Assembly (NCBI GenBank): GCA_020851465.1
Contig: JADZCR010000017.1
Location: 1 to 64,000 of the forward strand
Direction: 5' to 3'
Origin: Phycisphaeraceae bacterium
GTDB lineage: Bacteria > Planctomycetota > Phycisphaerae > Phycisphaerales > Phycisphaeraceae
Length of the DNA: 64,000 bases
The translations under genes were made by a program, and so were the position numbers. Every line of letters begins with the position of its first letter. The stretch's first letter is position 1. This document shows positions 16,021 through 25,306 of the stretch, one piece after another. Below the pieces are notes generated by a model. The model was not told the DNA's origin. It was given only the letters and a program-made list of their open reading frames with translations, and did not search any database.

Positions 16021-19020
16021 ATGAGACGAATCGCACGAAGTGTGGATAACTGGATTGTTCCGTGGATCATTGCGCTGTCGGTGCTGATATCCAGTCCGCT
16101 CCGGGTGCAAGCCGAAGAAGGCCAGGCGGCTCCACAAGAGTCTTCGACGATCACGATCCAGCGCGTCGCGCCTCCTGAGATTGTTGAGGACAAACCTCTT
16201 TCCGCACCGCATTTCGATATCGACTTGTTTGCGTTTTTGGCAGCTAGAGATGCGCAGGGTGACTCAGCGAGCGACAATGTTTGGATTGTAAAAGCTGCGC
16301 CGGGGATGAAGTTGCTTCAACTTCCGATCATTGTTGAAGCAGGGCGTGAGGAAACAGCACTGAGTGCATCGACCTTCAGGATCAAAGGCGGGCGTTTTCT
16401 CGCGTACAAACTGGCTGACGAAACGGAAAAGGCTGTGGCAGGCAGTGAAGCCGAGCGTCAGCTTGAAGCGGGTTTGCCGCCGGGTACGCCTCGAATCACA
16501 CGGAAGATGATTATCACGCCCAAGGGTCGGGTGAAGTGGTCGATGGATCGCACGATCAGTAGTTTTGGCGGCACGCTCAAACCTGACCAGCTTTATTCAT
16601 TAAAAATCGACTACGAATTACTGTCGAAGAAGCAGCCGCCTAAACCTGAACGAGTGGTGCCGAATGCCGGCGAATCGATGCGTGATTATCGAGCGCGTAA
16701 AGCCGAAGCGGACGCTCGGAATCGTGCAGCAAGCAATGCATATCGAGACATTTCAAAAGCTGTGCGTGAGTTGCCGGATGATTTTGAGATGCCGATCCCG
16801 GCAAGGATATGGGTACTCTTTGAGTACAACCGTCAATCGATTGAGATAACTGGCCCGGAACCGCTGCCTTGGGAGTTGACTCAGACGCAGCTCAAAATGT
16901 TGCGCGATGGGATGACGGCAGTCCAGGTAGAGGCCGGCGGAACCGGCGGTGCGCCTCGTCTGCCGCGCTCCGCGCTCGAATCAATCGCTTTGATGACCAC
17001 GATGATCACGGAAGACAAGCACCCCTTGACGGCGCGGGCGATCTCATTTGTGCTCTCCGAGTCGCGTCTCGTCCCCTATGCAGAGCGAGGCGATTCGCTT
17101 TACAAACTCATGGAACAGGTGCTCAAGTCCAGCGATCCCACCGCGCGACAGGTTGTGATCAAGGAATTGGCACGTACCTTCCCTCCGACGGCGGCATCGC
17201 TCTCATTGTCGAAGCTGGCGATGAAAGACATGGATACCCAGACCCAGATGGTCTGGCTCAAGTCGCTGGCAAAAACGGATAACACTTCGAAGTCGCCTTC
17301 TCCAACAATGGGTAACGCCGAAAGCGGGCGAGCGCAGGCGGTGCAACTCCAGCAGATGCTCAATCAGGTGAATGAGTTGCTGGCCTCGCCGACCGGCCCA
17401 CCACCTCAGGAAGTCGTCGCGCTGTTGGTCGAGTATGTCAAGGGTAATCCTGAAACCCTTGATATGACAGTGGAAAAAGTACGCTTTGAGGATATAGCTG
17501 AAGGTCGGCTTGATGATGCGATTGTGGCTGTGGTGAATCAGGCATCAACGGAACCCGTCGCCGCCGGATGGCTGGACAAGAAACTGATTGGTTCATCTGA
17601 TCCGAAAATAATCCGCCGTACACTTGAAGTGATTAGCAAGGCAGGCAGCGGCGCGACTGTCGCAGCTTCAGGAGTCAGGCCCGCTGAGTTTCTATTAGAT
17701 CTAACCTTTGGACCAAGCCGTACGTCTTCCAAAAATGTGGCTGGTGCGACAATCACCGAACCGATTCGTCTCTCCTCAACAAGCCACAGTCTCTTCCGCG
17801 CATTACAGAATGGAAACCCGGAAATTCGCGCACTTGCGTGGGGAGTGTTGCCTCGTTTTACGCTCGATGATAAACCCCTTGGTAACAATCCCAGCCAACA
17901 GCCCGGTCTGCCTGCTGGGCAAACCGGGATGGATCAGGATTCAAATCCCGCTCAGGCGTTGTTGAATGCTGCATTGGCTCAAAACCCAACGCCGCTTCAG
18001 GCAGTAGAGGTTCTCAGCCGTCAGCATGACACAACCGCAGCCGCCAGCGCAATGGTGATGATGGTTATTCGTGGAAGCACGGACGCATCACGACAGGCGA
18101 CCCGCGTCCTCCTGCGAAGCAAGAACAACTGGCCGGTGGACAAGGCACTGATGGAGCAAGGCTATTCAGACCGTCAGGCCTTTGCAGCACGGACATACGA
18201 AAACCTTACCGGCAAAGCTCCCCTGGTCGCGGGCTTGATGCGACAAAAGTTGGAAAATAATCCTCTGGTGGAATGGTTCGGTAAAGAACTGGCCAATGGC
18301 AGTACACCCAGCACGGGCGAGTGGGCGAGCCATGCGGGAGGTGAGGATAAGCTTCTTGATCTGGTGATGTCTGCTGATGCGGAATTGTCGCGCGGTGCGA
18401 TGGCGGCACTGGTTGCCGAGGCGGGCGGTGATGACCGTATCGTCCAACCATTGACGCAGAAACTTACTCAGTTGCCTGATACGACACTCGCAAACCTGAA
18501 AACCCAGTGGGCGTCGGCACGACGTGACATCTACACGATGCGTTTAAGCCGTTCAGACGGTCCGTACATGCTCGTAGTTCGTGTTGCCAATCAAACTTCC
18601 AACCAGCCACCAGTGGGGCCGCAAGGTGTGCCGCCCGGAGCTCCGCCGATGCCCATGCCTCCCGGTCCGCCGTTGGGAGGAAAGCCCGGAGAAGAGGCTG
18701 GCAGTGGTATCGCTGATGCCACCACGATCGAATTGGGACTGGTACAGCTTCAGGCCGATGGCCAGAGCATCAAACTGGCTAATCAGGCACTGACACTGAG
18801 CGTTCCTTCAGACAAAATGGCTATCCGGGTGGATAAGCCCTCCGAATTGAAAAACTTCAACAACCCTCAGATCGATAAACTTTCCATCGATCAGGTGACC
18901 ACATCAGTCGATCTGCTGCCGCAACAGGATGGCTCGTGGCGCGGGTCGTTTGTGCTGCCTCCGGAGAATCGACAGGCGGAGCTGGTCCTGATACCAGCAT
19001 CGGAGGAATATCGCCGATAA
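16021..19020 (+). CDS. Large exported protein of unknown function
   Basis: 999 residues. The ATG at 16021 starts a good signal peptide (basic MRRIARS, hydrophobic core WIVPWIIALSVLISS, likely cleavage near VQAEEG) and follows GAGAAG; the open frame begins at 15973. Residues 250-850 are helical with recurring Leu/Ala-rich blocks (for example VVIKELARTFPPTAASLSLS) that look like HEAT-type repeats. A Pro/Gly/Met-rich linker follows near 865-890. The last 110 residues look beta-rich. It stands alone on the plus strand between the LacI and GT2 genes. I recognise no family. Confidence 0.75.
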   Translation: MRRIARSVDNWIVPWIIALSVLISSPLRVQAEEGQAAPQESSTITIQRVAPPEIVEDKPLSAPHFDIDLFAFLAARDAQGDSASDNVWIVKAAPGMKLLQLPIIVEAGREETALSASTFRIKGGRFLAYKLADETEKAVAGSEAERQLEAGLPPGTPRITRKMIITPKGRVKWSMDRTISSFGGTLKPDQLYSLKIDYELLSKKQPPKPERVVPNAGESMRDYRARKAEADARNRAASNAYRDISKAVRELPDDFEMPIPARIWVLFEYNRQSIEITGPEPLPWELTQTQLKMLRDGMTAVQVEAGGTGGAPRLPRSALESIALMTTMITEDKHPLTARAISFVLSESRLVPYAERGDSLYKLMEQVLKSSDPTARQVVIKELARTFPPTAASLSLSKLAMKDMDTQTQMVWLKSLAKTDNTSKSPSPTMGNAESGRAQAVQLQQMLNQVNELLASPTGPPPQEVVALLVEYVKGNPETLDMTVEKVRFEDIAEGRLDDAIVAVVNQASTEPVAAGWLDKKLIGSSDPKIIRRTLEVISKAGSGATVAASGVRPAEFLLDLTFGPSRTSSKNVAGATITEPIRLSSTSHSLFRALQNGNPEIRALAWGVLPRFTLDDKPLGNNPSQQPGLPAGQTGMDQDSNPAQALLNAALAQNPTPLQAVEVLSRQHDTTAAASAMVMMVIRGSTDASRQATRVLLRSKNNWPVDKALMEQGYSDRQAFAARTYENLTGKAPLVAGLMRQKLENNPLVEWFGKELANGSTPSTGEWASHAGGEDKLLDLVMSADAELSRGAMAALVAEAGGDDRIVQPLTQKLTQLPDTTLANLKTQWASARRDIYTMRLSRSDGPYMLVVRVANQTSNQPPVGPQGVPPGAPPMPMPPGPPLGGKPGEEAGSGIADATTIELGLVQLQADGQSIKLANQALTLSVPSDKMAIRVDKPSELKNFNNPQIDKLSIDQVTTSVDLLPQQDGSWRGSFVLPPENRQAELVLIPASEEYRR

Positions 19021-19097
19021 GGTGAACCGAGTGTCGTCTTTCCGGATGGCTGAAAAATCTATTTTGAGCTTGCAGGTCAGTTCGTCGGAGCCGAAGC

Positions 19098-20033
19098 ATG
19101 GTAGATGCGCCCGTCAGTGCGGTCCTCGCCACCGTGGTGATCACCACCAAGAATCGAAAAGAAGAATTGCGTCAGGCGATCCGCTCCGCCCTTGATCAGG
19201 ACGTACCGATCGAAGTGCTCGTGATTGATGATGGATCAACCGACGGGACCTCGGACATGGTGAAGCAGGAGTTTCCATCGGTTCGTCTGGAGAGGGCTGA
19301 AGTTTCACGCGGGCTCATCGTGCAGCGAAATCATGGTGCTCAGCTGGCTGCGGGGCCTGTCATTTTTTCCATCGACGATGACGCAGTATTTACAACTCCC
19401 CAGATCGTGCGCTACACACTTTCGGAATTCGATCATCCTCGCGTCGGAGCGGTTGCGATCCCTTTTATCAATGTGAAACAGGATCAAATCGTCCGACAGA
19501 AAGCACCGAATGCGAGTGAGATATATGTGTCAGCGTCATACATCGGCACAGCCCATGCCGTTCGACGTGATCTATTCCGACAATTCGGAGGTTATCGAGA
19601 ATACCTGTTTCACCAGAATGAAGAGGCGGATTTCAGCATCCGTATGCTGAATGCGGGCTACATGGTGAGAGTTGGGAACGCGGACCCGATTCACCATTTT
19701 GAATCACCTCGCCGAGATAACAAGCGGATCATTCATTACGGCCGACGTAACGACGTGCTATACGCATGGCATAACGTTCCGATGCCTTATTTGCTGCCGC
19801 ATATGGCTATGACCACTTACCGAGGTGTGATGTTCGGTCTCCGAAAGCGTCGCGTGATGTCAGATATCGTTGGTCTGGCTAAGGGCTACGCGGCCTGTTT
19901 TCACGAGTTTCGGAATCGTCTTCCTGTGCGTGCGGTTGTGTATCGACTCAGTCGCGAGTTAAAGCGTCGAGGGATGGTTCCAATGCGTGAGGTGGAAGAG
20001 AGATTTCCGAAGGTCGTAAGCACAAAGAGCTAA
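19098..20033 (+). CDS. Glycosyltransferase family 2
   Basis: 311 residues. The GT-A fold signature is clear: VVITTKNRKEELRQAI (14-29), VLVIDDGSTDGTS (about 41-53) and the metal-binding FSIDDDAVF (about 92-100). The segment FGGYREYLFHQNEEADFSIRM supplies the acceptor-side acidic residues. It is an inverting transferase, probably adding a sugar to a lipid-linked surface glycan. GGAG lies before the ATG. Its stop codon overlaps that of the convergent GT4 gene, which leaves no room for a separate terminator between them. Confidence 0.9.
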   Translation: MVDAPVSAVLATVVITTKNRKEELRQAIRSALDQDVPIEVLVIDDGSTDGTSDMVKQEFPSVRLERAEVSRGLIVQRNHGAQLAAGPVIFSIDDDAVFTTPQIVRYTLSEFDHPRVGAVAIPFINVKQDQIVRQKAPNASEIYVSASYIGTAHAVRRDLFRQFGGYREYLFHQNEEADFSIRMLNAGYMVRVGNADPIHHFESPRRDNKRIIHYGRRNDVLYAWHNVPMPYLLPHMAMTTYRGVMFGLRKRRVMSDIVGLAKGYAACFHEFRNRLPVRAVVYRLSRELKRRGMVPMREVEERFPKVVSTKS

Positions 20034-21229
20034 CTGTTTCGCGCTTCCGCGGCAGCAGCTTCGACCCTAGATGCGTAATTTGCGAGCGAAAACTCAGCAC
20101 ACTTGCTCGGTGCGCGGCGCACCATATCGTTCAACAGGGATCGATCCGAATCCAGCCTTGCGATCGCCTGCGCCAGTGCCTGACCATTCGCGGCGGGAAT
20201 AATCAGTCCATCAACTTCGTGTGACACCACTCGGCCGCAATTCGGCGTGGTAATCACCGGTACGCCATATGACATCGCTTCAAGTTGAGTTAAAGCAAAT
20301 CCGTCTGAAAGGGTGGGTAACACGAAAACGTCAGCATCACGATAAAGGTCACCCACTCGATCCCGGCTTACTGCGCCTAGAAAGGTTATGTTTGCCGGCG
20401 CTGTGTTGATGGCGTCCTTGGAAATACCAAGTCGTCCGGCTACCACGAACCGGATGTCCGTCTCGCACAACAACTTTGCCGCTTCGATGAGGTATTGGAT
20501 GCCTTTGGTCAGGTTGACATTACCCACCCAGAGTACGGTGAGCGGGTGGTTGGCTCGTGGTTCGCGCGGAGCGACAGCATGTCCTTCCCACGCCAAGGGA
20601 ACTACAACAATTTTTTTGATGGGTACTTGCTGACGAACCAGTGCGTCGCGGGACCATTCTGAGTTCACCAGCACCCGCGTAGCCAGACGCCATTCAGCTG
20701 ATAGACGGTCAAAATAAAAATCAGGAACCACAGGCGGCACTTCCTGCCATCCTGGCCAGCGACGCACTTCCGCCGTGGTGATCTCGTAATGCACCCGGGC
20801 GGCATCGGCTTGATCAACCATGGTGGTTATTCCCCGAGGCGCGAGATACTCAAGCGTCTCCAGGCAACCGGTGAAAAAACCGAAAAAGGCATCCCGATTG
20901 GGATCAAGACGTTCACGTGCAAGATGATCGCGAACTCGTAAGGCAAACCATTTCCCCTCGTCGGCGTATTCTTCGTAGTCCGTCCGTGTGGATTGATTGC
21001 GTCTCCGCAACATGGCAGCTACAGAGAACCCGGTAACGAATTTTGAAGGCAATCCGGGGTGATACCGACCCGCGAAAGAGCGGAAGGTATGAGGGCCTCG
21101 CTTGAGTATTGACGAGCCATGGCGACACCACAGGTCGGTGTACAGCTGGCGGAGTTTGTTCTCAAGAAATAGTGCCCGCGGCACAGCGTAATGTTCACGC
21201 GCACCGATTTGGGCAACCGTCCACTGCAT
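20030..21229 (-). CDS. Glycosyltransferase family 4
   Basis: 399 residues. The C-terminal half has the GT4 pattern: VLWVGNVNLTKGIQYLIEAA, RFVVAGRLG, then DVFVLPTLSDGFALTQLEAM containing the EX7E-like element, and GLIIPAANGQALAQAI. The N-terminal half is less typical (YAVPRALFLENKLRQLYTDL), as in transferases of exopolysaccharide clusters. Convergent with the GT2 gene. The gap upstream (21230-21435) separates it from the divergent polymerase-like gene and probably holds promoters for both. Confidence 0.88.
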   Translation of the reverse strand: MQWTVAQIGAREHYAVPRALFLENKLRQLYTDLWCRHGSSILKRGPHTFRSFAGRYHPGLPSKFVTGFSVAAMLRRRNQSTRTDYEEYADEGKWFALRVRDHLARERLDPNRDAFFGFFTGCLETLEYLAPRGITTMVDQADAARVHYEITTAEVRRWPGWQEVPPVVPDFYFDRLSAEWRLATRVLVNSEWSRDALVRQQVPIKKIVVVPLAWEGHAVAPREPRANHPLTVLWVGNVNLTKGIQYLIEAAKLLCETDIRFVVAGRLGISKDAINTAPANITFLGAVSRDRVGDLYRDADVFVLPTLSDGFALTQLEAMSYGVPVITTPNCGRVVSHEVDGLIIPAANGQALAQAIARLDSDRSLLNDMVRRAPSKCAEFSLANYASRVEAAAAEARNS

Positions 21230-21298
21230 AGAGACTCGTTACAAGTCGTTATGGGACTGCAAAGGTTGTGAGGTCAAGCCTATGCGCCCCGACGACGA

Positions 21299-21341
21299 TA
21301 TAATACTTGCCCGCTGGGGCTGTCCCAGCTAACTCCTTTTT
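21299..21341 (+). promoter_or_regulatory. TATAAT box and leader hairpin upstream of the polymerase-like gene
   Basis: A perfect TATAAT (21299-21304) lies in the divergent intergenic region, without a good -35 box at 17 bases. Nine bases later GCTGGG (21313-21318) and CCCAGC (21324-21329) form a 6-bp hairpin, followed seven bases on by CTTTTT. If transcription starts near 21311 the hairpin would be at the very 5' end of the mRNA, as a stabiliser or an attenuator. Confidence 0.4.
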
Positions 21342-21435
21342 CTCTATCGGCCTACGTTAGCAGATCTCGCTGACACCTTACGGTAGATCTTTGGCATCCG
21401 CCTACACTCAAGCCGCTGCATATTCGACGACTCCC

Positions 21436-22944
21436 ATGGATATCAGCGGGACGGCGCGATATCCATCATGGATGCCCGCTCTGCCGGCATCGGCTGCACT
21501 GCTGGCGTTTGTCTCTTGGATCGGCGGCGGCGCTCCTTTCATCACCGAGCTCGCATGGATTCTTGTATTTGGTACCTGCATCCTGTTTATCGGGATGGAC
21601 CTGAAAAACTTTCCTCGGTTTTTCGGGGTCGGAGCAGCAGTCTGTTTTGGCGGTTTTTTATTCTGGCTGGGAATCGACTATTTTCAGACGTGGTCTTACT
21701 TTTTCTCAGGCAGCGATGAAATCCAGCGCGGCTTGGCCCCCGGAATGCACTGGGGTGAGCAAAGCCCCGAACTCATCGCCAAGGCAAGCTTCTATCAATT
21801 TCTGTTCCTCACCTTCATGTCCATCGGTCTGATGCTGCCCGGGGGGAAATGGATCGTTCAACTAATAGGCAAAACACCCCAGCCGGCGAATAGCAACACG
21901 TTTTTTGTCATTATCTGCGGGCTATTTGCTTTCGGTCTCCTTCCTTATTTTCTGTTCACCACACGAGCACCCCATGTCGCGATCTGGCTGTCCATTACAG
22001 GCATGCGTACTGGTGAAGCGGGTATCTGGACCGTAGGCCGAACTGGTACGATCAATTTCAGTTGGGGTGGTTACGTCGTACAGTGGCTCGAAATTGGATC
22101 TTTCGCAGGTTTGTTGGCTGCTTTCTATGGGATTTTTCTGGCGAAGACGGGTGTCACAAAGATCGCCTGTTCGATCATGTGGCTTTACACCCTGGCGATG
22201 GCATTCGGTACCGGAACTCGCGGAAATATCGGTTTTGCGTGCTTCCCGCCCATGGGCATGCTTTTTATTAAATACCAGGCCCAATCACTCGTGACTCGAA
22301 AATGGTGGAAGCCCTATGCCATTTGTCTTGTGTTCATCATGTTCATGTATCCGTTGGTTGTCATTCAGGGACTGTTTCGTAATACCGGTTTGGCAAAGGT
22401 AACCGCACAAGACCTGACTCAAGGACTGCGTGACAATTCAATGTTTTCGCACTCTCTTTTTGTTTTTTACAAAATACCTGATCAGCACGAGCCTTTTTAT
22501 TCGGGTTTATTTCCGGGTTCGAGCTGGATCATGCCGATTCCGCAGGCAGCGTTTTATTTTGCCATCGGCCCCATTCCTCGCACCCTCTGGCTCGACAAAC
22601 CGACAAACCCCGCTATGGCCTGGGCGTCGAGGGAGCGAGCAGGTGTTGCGCAAACTGAAACAGTGTACACGGGTATATCCAGCAGTCTTGCAGGAAGCTG
22701 GTTTGCGACTTGCGGCATCGCAGGCATTATCGAAGGCGGTCTGCTCTGGGGTTGGCTCCTTGCGGTCTTCGATCGCGCGACGTGGTACGCACGAACCAAG
22801 CCGCTTGTCGTGCTGATCGTACTTGCTCTCCAGACATTCATGTTCCGGTCTTTCCGTGACCCGGACTACAACATGATCTACCCGATTCTCATCGGTATCG
22901 CTGTCTTTTGGGTGGCATCGCTGTTTATCCAGAAACAACGATGA
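21436..22944 (+). CDS. Polytopic membrane protein, probable polysaccharide polymerase
   Basis: About 502 residues with some 12 hydrophobic segments, an aromatic-rich extracellular loop near residues 65-100 and a longer loop near 355-420. The size, topology and setting among glycosyltransferases and a flippase fit a Wzy-type O-antigen/exopolysaccharide polymerase, a family with little sequence conservation. This is inference from topology and context, not from a motif. The start is uncertain: ATG 21436 is used here, with TTG 21391 as the alternative, and neither has a clear ribosome-binding site. Confidence 0.65.
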   Translation: MDISGTARYPSWMPALPASAALLAFVSWIGGGAPFITELAWILVFGTCILFIGMDLKNFPRFFGVGAAVCFGGFLFWLGIDYFQTWSYFFSGSDEIQRGLAPGMHWGEQSPELIAKASFYQFLFLTFMSIGLMLPGGKWIVQLIGKTPQPANSNTFFVIICGLFAFGLLPYFLFTTRAPHVAIWLSITGMRTGEAGIWTVGRTGTINFSWGGYVVQWLEIGSFAGLLAAFYGIFLAKTGVTKIACSIMWLYTLAMAFGTGTRGNIGFACFPPMGMLFIKYQAQSLVTRKWWKPYAICLVFIMFMYPLVVIQGLFRNTGLAKVTAQDLTQGLRDNSMFSHSLFVFYKIPDQHEPFYSGLFPGSSWIMPIPQAAFYFAIGPIPRTLWLDKPTNPAMAWASRERAGVAQTETVYTGISSSLAGSWFATCGIAGIIEGGLLWGWLLAVFDRATWYARTKPLVVLIVLALQTFMFRSFRDPDYNMIYPILIGIAVFWVASLFIQKQR

Positions 22945-22964
22945 GCTTGGTCTTCAGGATGTAG

Positions 22965-23882
22965 TTAGCGGTCAGCAGTAGGTGCTCGAAAGAGCCCGCG
23001 TATTGAAAGCAGCGGGAACACCATCAAGTAGGCGAACTTCCCCAGACGGAGGTTCCAGATAAACATCCGTCGGTAGAGAGACCACGCACGGGAAAAATCT
23101 CCTCGTCTGCACAGTTCGAGTGTCAGTGGACGTAGATATCGAGAGATAATTTCAGTTCGTTCGCGGCTGCGCTTTGTACCACCCGGATAAGCCCCGCTGC
23201 GCTCCAGCCGCAGCATTCGGTCGAGGCCTTGATAGGTTTTGTCGATGTTTGCTATCGCGCTGACGGCATGCTCTCGGTATGCAAAGAGATAGGGAGCCTT
23301 GATATTGACAAAACCCGGAAACTCACCGATCCGCATCGCCAGGTCTGCGTCTTCCGCGTTAACCCACTCATGGGTAAAGCCACCCACTTTTTGTAATACA
23401 TCACGACGAATCACGAACGACGAGCAGCTATACCAGCACCAGGCTTTGCTTGACGCGAGGTAATCGGGGAAAGCTACGGTGCGCAGGTCTGCCCGTGTGA
23501 CGGTTTGAATTGCTGCTTCATCGGAAAAGATAAATGGTGCGCCGGTGATGTAGCTGGGTTGTTTGAAGTCGTCGATGACTTGTCGGTAAGTTTCGAGTGT
23601 CCACGGAAACCACAGGTCATCGCTATCGAGAAAAGCGACATATTCGCCGCGTGCATTTTTAATTCCCGTATTTCGAGCTGCGCCTGGCCCGCCGTTCTGT
23701 TGGCGCAGCACTTTCACGCGATCACCGTAGCGGCCGATGACTTCGAGTGTCCGATCGGTGGAGCCGTCATCGACCACGATGACTTCAAAATCATGGAAAC
23801 TCTGCGCAAAAATGGAATCAATGGTTGCGGAGATCAGCTTCTCACGGTTGTAAGTCGGGATGATGACTGAGAAAAAGGGCAT
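22965..23882 (-). CDS. Glycosyltransferase family 2
   Basis: 305 residues. SVIIPTYNREKLISATIDSI (5-24), VIVVDDGSTDRTLEVI and the metal-binding YVAFLDSDDLWFPW are GT2 signatures. The middle has VNAEDADLAMRIG, equivalent to the ED motif that positions the catalytic base. The C-terminus is basic with a hydrophobic stretch that may touch the membrane. It ends 21 bases from the convergent polymerase-like gene and is the last gene of a minus-strand run of surface-glycan genes. Confidence 0.92.
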   Translation of the reverse strand: MPFFSVIIPTYNREKLISATIDSIFAQSFHDFEVIVVDDGSTDRTLEVIGRYGDRVKVLRQQNGGPGAARNTGIKNARGEYVAFLDSDDLWFPWTLETYRQVIDDFKQPSYITGAPFIFSDEAAIQTVTRADLRTVAFPDYLASSKAWCWYSCSSFVIRRDVLQKVGGFTHEWVNAEDADLAMRIGEFPGFVNIKAPYLFAYREHAVSAIANIDKTYQGLDRMLRLERSGAYPGGTKRSRERTEIISRYLRPLTLELCRRGDFSRAWSLYRRMFIWNLRLGKFAYLMVFPLLSIRGLFRAPTADR

Positions 23883-23900
23883 GAAGCGTGGTTTCCAGAC

Positions 23901-24953
23901 TCAGGGGAGCAGCTTGAGCTGTGAAAGCTCCGCTTGCAGTATGTCGGCGACCACAAGGTTTCCCTGAGGAGAATAGTGGCAGTCGTAAGGATCAAGGAAA
24001 GCACGCCAACCGTCCTCACCGAGACGTCGAAAGTATGGCAGCATGTCAATGACATGAATTCCTGGGATCTGGGTCAAGCTGCGAAAGCGATCAAGATAAT
24101 TAGTAGCAGTCCGTTGTCGGAGATAGCGGCTGTAAAACACGGGTACGATGACAAGCGGCTTGTCACCAGCAGACTCTTTGAATCGCCGAATAATCGCAGC
24201 CATTAGCTGCCATGCGGGTGTCGAGGAATTGCGATATTCGGGAAATGGTTCGACATCAAAGAAAAGATTGGCAAATCGCTTGAGGGACCGGCCGGCAGCA
24301 GACTTTTGCAGAAACGCTTTGATGCGCGCCTGTAACGATTGATTACGATCAGAATTCCGCAGAGTGCGTTCATCTGCGGTACTTAACAGTATGGGTTGAT
24401 CCGTCACCGGAACATTACGAAGCTCGAGTTTCCCGTTGACCAGTTCGAATCTTGGTTTCGGACGCAATATTTCCTGGTGGGTTTTCGGGTCATACGCCGT
24501 ACGGCTGTCGGCGAGATTTCGCGAAATGTTCTGCAGAAAAGGGAAGAGAAGCACGAGATCAAACTCATATGATCGCGCGAATTCTTCAAACAGCAGCAGT
24601 TGCTGATCCGTACCTGTTCCCTCTAGCGCGATGTTGATTACCTCAAGATTTGGTATGCGGCGTTCAAGCAGCTCAGAGAACCGTTGGTTATTCGACACGT
24701 ATTGACCCGCTGCGAAAGAATCACCGCATACCACGACACGAAAGATTCCCGGCGGTTTTTGCGGTGTGTACTCGCGGTCACTGCGGATCCCCTGCGCGTT
24801 GATGCGGATGGTGTAATGACCACCGCCTGGGCGCGGTAATGTTTCTTCCGCCAGTGGAATGTATCGGTATCCGATCAGCGGATCGTGTCGGACGTAGGGC
24901 TTGATATCGAAAACGATCGGCGGGGAAGACTTACCAGAGGGTGTAGATTTCAT
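23901..24953 (-). CDS. SGNH/GDSL hydrolase-like protein
   Basis: 350 residues. VVVCGDSFAAG places the nucleophile Ser79 in block I. LEGTGTDQQLLL holds the Gly of block II, and DPYDCHYSPQGN near 330 provides the Asp-x-x-His pair of block V. No signal peptide is seen. Proteins of this type accompany carbamoyltransferases in polysaccharide clusters and may add or remove acyl groups. The ATG at 24953 is chosen because GAGGG precedes it by 9 bases; it lies inside the 3' end of the upstream gene (23-base overlap), so the pair is probably translationally coupled. Confidence 0.75.
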   Translation of the reverse strand: MKSTPSGKSSPPIVFDIKPYVRHDPLIGYRYIPLAEETLPRPGGGHYTIRINAQGIRSDREYTPQKPPGIFRVVVCGDSFAAGQYVSNNQRFSELLERRIPNLEVINIALEGTGTDQQLLLFEEFARSYEFDLVLLFPFLQNISRNLADSRTAYDPKTHQEILRPKPRFELVNGKLELRNVPVTDQPILLSTADERTLRNSDRNQSLQARIKAFLQKSAAGRSLKRFANLFFDVEPFPEYRNSSTPAWQLMAAIIRRFKESAGDKPLVIVPVFYSRYLRQRTATNYLDRFRSLTQIPGIHVIDMLPYFRRLGEDGWRAFLDPYDCHYSPQGNLVVADILQAELSQLKLLP

Positions 24954-25290
24954 CGGGAATTCCCTCGGTCGCCTGTTCGCCATGAATTTCACCGGGACGC
25001 AGCCGCTTGGGTGCGTAGAACTTCCCTATGAAAGTAAAGATCGGCATAAATCGCCGTGATACTCCGGCGGATGTGCGTTTATTGCCGTTGAGGTGTACGA
25101 CCGGCTTGCCTTCCGCCAGCGAGTCTTCGGAAAAATAACTTTGCATGTCATTGACCGGTTCACGAACCAGCCAATAGCTCGCTTCACTGGTCGGCTCACG
25201 GAGTTGGAGAGTGTCTTTTCCCAACAGATCGCGCACGACTCGCGCGACGAGGAACCACGGATAGATCAGAATAAGCAGAAATTTCACCAT
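24931..25290 (-). CDS. Small membrane-anchored protein between carbamoyltransferase and SGNH hydrolase
   Basis: 119 residues: one N-terminal membrane helix (VKFLLILIYPWFLVARVV, 2-19), then a polar domain with YWLVREPVNDMQSYFSEDS and a basic C-terminus. I do not recognise a named family. Similar small membrane proteins commonly lie beside NodU-type carbamoyltransferases. It starts 16 bases after the carbamoyltransferase stop and overlaps the SGNH gene by 23 bases, so the three are one unit. Confidence 0.65.
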   Translation of the reverse strand: MVKFLLILIYPWFLVARVVRDLLGKDTLQLREPTSEASYWLVREPVNDMQSYFSEDSLAEGKPVVHLNGNKRTSAGVSRRFMPIFTFIGKFYAPKRLRPGEIHGEQATEGIPDEIYTLW

Positions 25291-25306
25291 CGGCCGGGGT
25301 TCTCCA

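Noticed and set aside
18590-18700. Pro/Gly/Met-rich segment in the 999-residue protein considered as a repeat array
   Set aside because: The units are irregular and the segment is in frame with the coding sequence; it is a linker, not a DNA repeat.
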